In this document: one piece after another, positions 61,973-64,000 of the stretch
Layout: each line of letters opens with the position of its first letter
Position numbering within the stretch: the first letter of the stretch is position 1
IMG/VR virus record: IMGVR_UViG_3300042934_000125
Coordinates: 1-64,000 of that record
DNA length: 64,000 nt
Origin: a virus
Strand: one strand, 5' to 3'
Position numbers and translations under genes: made by a program
Notes under the pieces: generated by a model
The model's input: only the letters and a program-made list of their open reading frames with translations
Database searches by the model: none
Told to the model about the DNA's origin: nothing

Positions 61973-62006
61973 TAAATCTAATCGTTCTCGTTAAAATTCT
62001 TAAACC
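61973..62006 (-). promoter_or_regulatory. Middle promoter, phage-specific class
   Basis: GGTTTAAGAATT-N11-GATTAGATTTA on the minus strand, driving thymidine kinase. Confidence 0.8.
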
Positions 62007-62010
62007 TCAG

Positions 62011-62043
62011 ACAAAAATAAAAAGCAGGTTGTCATCCCTGCTT
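62011..62043 (-). terminator. Terminator after the HNH gene
   Basis: AAGCAGG-GATGACAA-CCTGCTT followed by TTTATTTTT on the minus strand. Confidence 0.85.
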
Positions 62044-62523
62044 GTAAGCAACAGCATCTTTTAACTCCGTGAAGTACTTCTCTTTTCCATCTTTGATTAC
62101 TCTGTACTTATCCCCTCTCGGATATATACCTTTAATTCCGAGTCTGTTGTTCTTTTGCGCCCTTGAATGTAGCCCATTAACAGACCTCGTTACGATACGT
62201 AGATTGTCTTTCGTGTTGTTCAGACCATTAAAATCGAAGTGATCTACTACGTTTTCCCAGTCAGGTTTCCCCATAATAACGTGATGAATAGACATATCTG
62301 ATCTCTGTCCGTCATCCTTATAGTACTTTATCACGCAATATAGAGTCCTGTTCTTCGTTGATCTCTTAGCAAACCAAGTTCCTTTGTAATCAGATACTTT
62401 TATGAAGTCTTCGCAATCAAAAAGGCAAGTCATAACCTGCCCCTTATAATTAACATCCATGTGGACTTTATCTCCAACAATCGTATAATTATTCTCAAAA
62501 TCCGTACGCCGATGGTTCGCCAT
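62032..62523 (-). CDS. HNH homing endonuclease
   Basis: A 163-residue free-standing HNH endonuclease of the phage HNH_3 type: MSIHHVIMGKPDWENVVDHF and DFNGLNNTKDNLRIVTRSVN contain the H-N-H set, and an AP2-like C-terminus (GIYPRGDKYRVIKDGKEKYF) binds DNA. It overlaps the end of the replicative helicase by 29 bp. Probably a selfish element that targets related phages. Confidence 0.87.
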   Translation of the reverse strand: MANHRRTDFENNYTIVGDKVHMDVNYKGQVMTCLFDCEDFIKVSDYKGTWFAKRSTKNRTLYCVIKYYKDDGQRSDMSIHHVIMGKPDWENVVDHFDFNGLNNTKDNLRIVTRSVNGLHSRAQKNNRLGIKGIYPRGDKYRVIKDGKEKYFTELKDAVAYKQG

Positions 62524-63766
62524 TTGATCCCTCCAATAAAGGCTTTAGTAAGCCCATGTCGATGTCCCACATCATCAGTACGTCCTTATTGTTCAGACCG
62601 TACCTGTTCTTTTTGATCGCCAATTTCAGCACGTTATCTACCATGCTCATAGATATTACCCTCGTAGCGTTCTGCGCGATACCGTCACTCTCCCCGATTT
62701 CATGCAGTTCAGGAGCATCTGGTTCAGCCTTGTTCTTCACGCTATCACGGTTAGCCTGTGTGACCGCCAGAACGGGCTTCTGAAGTTCCTCGGACATCAG
62801 GTACAAGTCCTCAGAGATATTAGTGTACTGGATACGCTTGTTCTCGCCTTTGCGTTGATCTCGCATCAGAGTGATTTGATCTACGCCTAACAGATCAGCA
62901 TCATAGTACATATAGAGGTTTTTGAGTTCGTCCACCGTTGGTTTGTTGCCTCCGAAGTCCTTTGGTGTTACGACGATGAATCCTTCTTTACTGCTTAACT
63001 CTGTCACGTAGTTCTCGTAATCAGCCATCGAACGATCCCCGACATTGGAGTTTCCTCCCAGATCAGTGTTCCCGTTCATCAAGCCTCTATTTGAATAGTG
63101 CTTGTACAGAGTATCTACACGGAATCCAACGATGTGTTTCCCCATCTCACCCGAGTACATCAGTACTTTAAATCCTGCCGCCCATGCCATTGTGAGGAAG
63201 TACAATAAAATCCATGACTTACCTACGTTAGTACGGGCAAAGATAACCACTAAATCCTCCTTCAGCCAACCGTGGAGAAGTTCATCCATAAGCTGAATAC
63301 CTGTCGTTACACCCAACAATCCATCAGCATCTACCCGCGTCTTGTACTCGTTAAACCGCTCTTGAGCGTTCGCCATGATATCATACCCGCGACCTACCCG
63401 AAGGCTGTTCTGTTTGATTAGAACATCGACCTGTTCTTTCAGGAATTGTACGGCTTTAAAGCTATCCTCTCTGATTAACTCCTCGACCTTCTTCAGCACG
63501 GGTACGGACTCTTTGTACAAGTATGCTTCCTTTAGCTTATATGCAAGGTAATCATTGCTCTCGGTTACGTCTACGACTTGAAAGTCGGGGAATGCACCTA
63601 TAAAGGTCGTAATGTCTGGGACAACTGCGTACTGCTGAAAGTGCTCGTTGATAAACGTGATCTTGTTGCTCGCTGTAAGGAAATGCTCTGCTTTTAGCCC
63701 GTTCTCTTTCAAGGCTTTAAGGCTCTTTTCCTTCAGTATTTTATTTAAGATTAAATCCTCAATCAT
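62495..63766 (-). CDS. DnaB-like replicative helicase
   Basis: A 423-residue hexameric helicase. The N-terminal 150 residues are helical. The RecA core has Walker A FARTNVGKSWILLYF (about residue 178), Walker B YYDADLLGVDQITLM (about 275), and TQANRDSVKNKAEPDAPELH with IGESDGIAQNATRVISM (motif 4, arginine finger region). The next gene upstream encodes a DnaC-like loader and the ATG overlaps its stop (ATGA). Confidence 0.92.
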   Translation of the reverse strand: MIEDLILNKILKEKSLKALKENGLKAEHFLTASNKITFINEHFQQYAVVPDITTFIGAFPDFQVVDVTESNDYLAYKLKEAYLYKESVPVLKKVEELIREDSFKAVQFLKEQVDVLIKQNSLRVGRGYDIMANAQERFNEYKTRVDADGLLGVTTGIQLMDELLHGWLKEDLVVIFARTNVGKSWILLYFLTMAWAAGFKVLMYSGEMGKHIVGFRVDTLYKHYSNRGLMNGNTDLGGNSNVGDRSMADYENYVTELSSKEGFIVVTPKDFGGNKPTVDELKNLYMYYDADLLGVDQITLMRDQRKGENKRIQYTNISEDLYLMSEELQKPVLAVTQANRDSVKNKAEPDAPELHEIGESDGIAQNATRVISMSMVDNVLKLAIKKNRYGLNNKDVLMMWDIDMGLLKPLLEGSNGEPSAYGF

Positions 63767-64000
63767 CGCTTATCCCCGCCCTTCAGTTCCATTACTTCCG
63801 TATGTCCTTTGATCCTTGACCATATTCGACTACCCAGAATTTCCTTTTGATGATTAAGAGGTATATTGCTTGTGTAGATTGTGGTTAACTCCTCGTTGTC
63901 ACGATAGTTAATGATCTCGTACAGCCTTTCCTTAACCCACTCTGAGGGCTTCTCTGCCCCGATATCGTCAAAGATAGCTAACTTGGCACTAAGTAGCCGC
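63763..64000 (-). CDS. DnaC/IstB-like helicase loader, C-terminal fragment
   Basis: The frame enters from the right edge and continues for 78 codons to TGA at 63763-63765. AIFDDIGAEKPSEWVKERLY is the Walker B and following helix; TIYTSNIPLNHQKEILGSRI has sensor 1 (TSN) and the arginine-finger part (SRIWSRIKGHTEVMELKGGD). It loads the adjacent helicase onto DNA. N-terminus and Walker A lie outside the window. Confidence 0.88.
   Translation of the reverse strand, partial: RLLSAKLAIFDDIGAEKPSEWVKERLYEIINYRDNEELTTIYTSNIPLNHQKEILGSRIWSRIKGHTEVMELKGGDKR

Noticed and set aside
1-64000. tRNA genes, integrase, attachment sites and riboswitches
   Set aside because: Nothing recognised on either strand by eye. 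A tRNAscan or Infernal run would be needed to exclude them fully.

Overview
The window is part of a large, tightly packed tailed-phage genome. The host is almost certainly a low-GC Gram-positive bacterium of the Bacillales: Shine-Dalgarno sites are strong (AGGAGG, AAAGGTG), one promoter class looks like TTGACA/TATAAT, several starts are TTG or GTG, and the tail genes follow the order of the B. subtilis PBSX/skin elements (xkd-like). About 107 protein genes can be supported and all but one lie on the minus strand, so the map is best read from 64000 down to 1. No integrase, prophage repressor, attachment site, tRNA or CRISPR array was seen. The phage carries its own DNA polymerase, primase, helicase, RecA, SSB, ribonucleotide reductase, ThyX, TK and dUTPase, which suggests a lytic contractile-tailed (myovirus-like) phage.

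Layout in transcription order. 64000-57500: helicase-loader fragment, DnaB-like helicase, HNH endonuclease, thymidine kinase, CHC2/Toprim primase behind a repeat-rich leader, a phage sigma factor, small Zn proteins, gp32-like SSB. 57430-49330: family A DNA polymerase, small genes, Fe-S PD-(D/E)XK nuclease, RecU, a coiled-coil protein, ThyX, RecA. 49215-40000: early genes (HExxH protein, double gamma-glutamylcyclotransferase), resolvase-like nuclease with NrdI/NrdE/NrdF, a lipoprotein lytic transglycosylase, dUTPase, DUF1599 protein, sigma-like regulator, then two candidate small RNAs (39790-39984). 39360-36040: a ParB / PAPS-reductase-like / methyltransferase / HNH / ParB operon. 35950-28370: small membrane proteins, glutaredoxin, NlpC/P60 and papain-like peptidases, paralogous small proteins, TerS, five small genes, TerL. 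28136-28330: the only plus-strand gene, divergent from an amidoligase-like gene. 26960-24100: small early genes and PhoH. 23920-3450: portal, MuF, scaffold, capsid, connectors, sheath, tube, frameshifted chaperone, tape measure, baseplate, two very large fibre/baseplate proteins, holin, endolysin. 3220-1: small DNA-binding proteins, an SNF2 ATPase, an HTH protein and a partial gene.

Regulation can be read from the DNA. Eleven sigma-A-like promoters share a conserved 17-bp spacer (core TATATAGGTT) and drive small, presumably early, genes. Ten other promoters share GGTTTAAGAATT-N11-GATTATGTTTA with exact spacing; they drive the replication, nucleotide and recombination operons and are candidates for the phage sigma factor at 59353-59952. 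A nearly identical 21-nt element precedes both the portal operon and the TerS operon and may mark late promoters. Rho-independent terminators separate units, often directly abutting the next promoter.

The most interesting unexplained items are the tandem small RNAs, a three-copy long-hairpin element with compensatory changes, the ParB/PAPS-reductase/methyltransferase cassette, the amidoligase, double GGCT and peptidase genes, a 204-residue lipoprotein transglycosylase that appears to start at ATT, and a YmfQ-like baseplate protein with a triplicated domain inserted in its middle.
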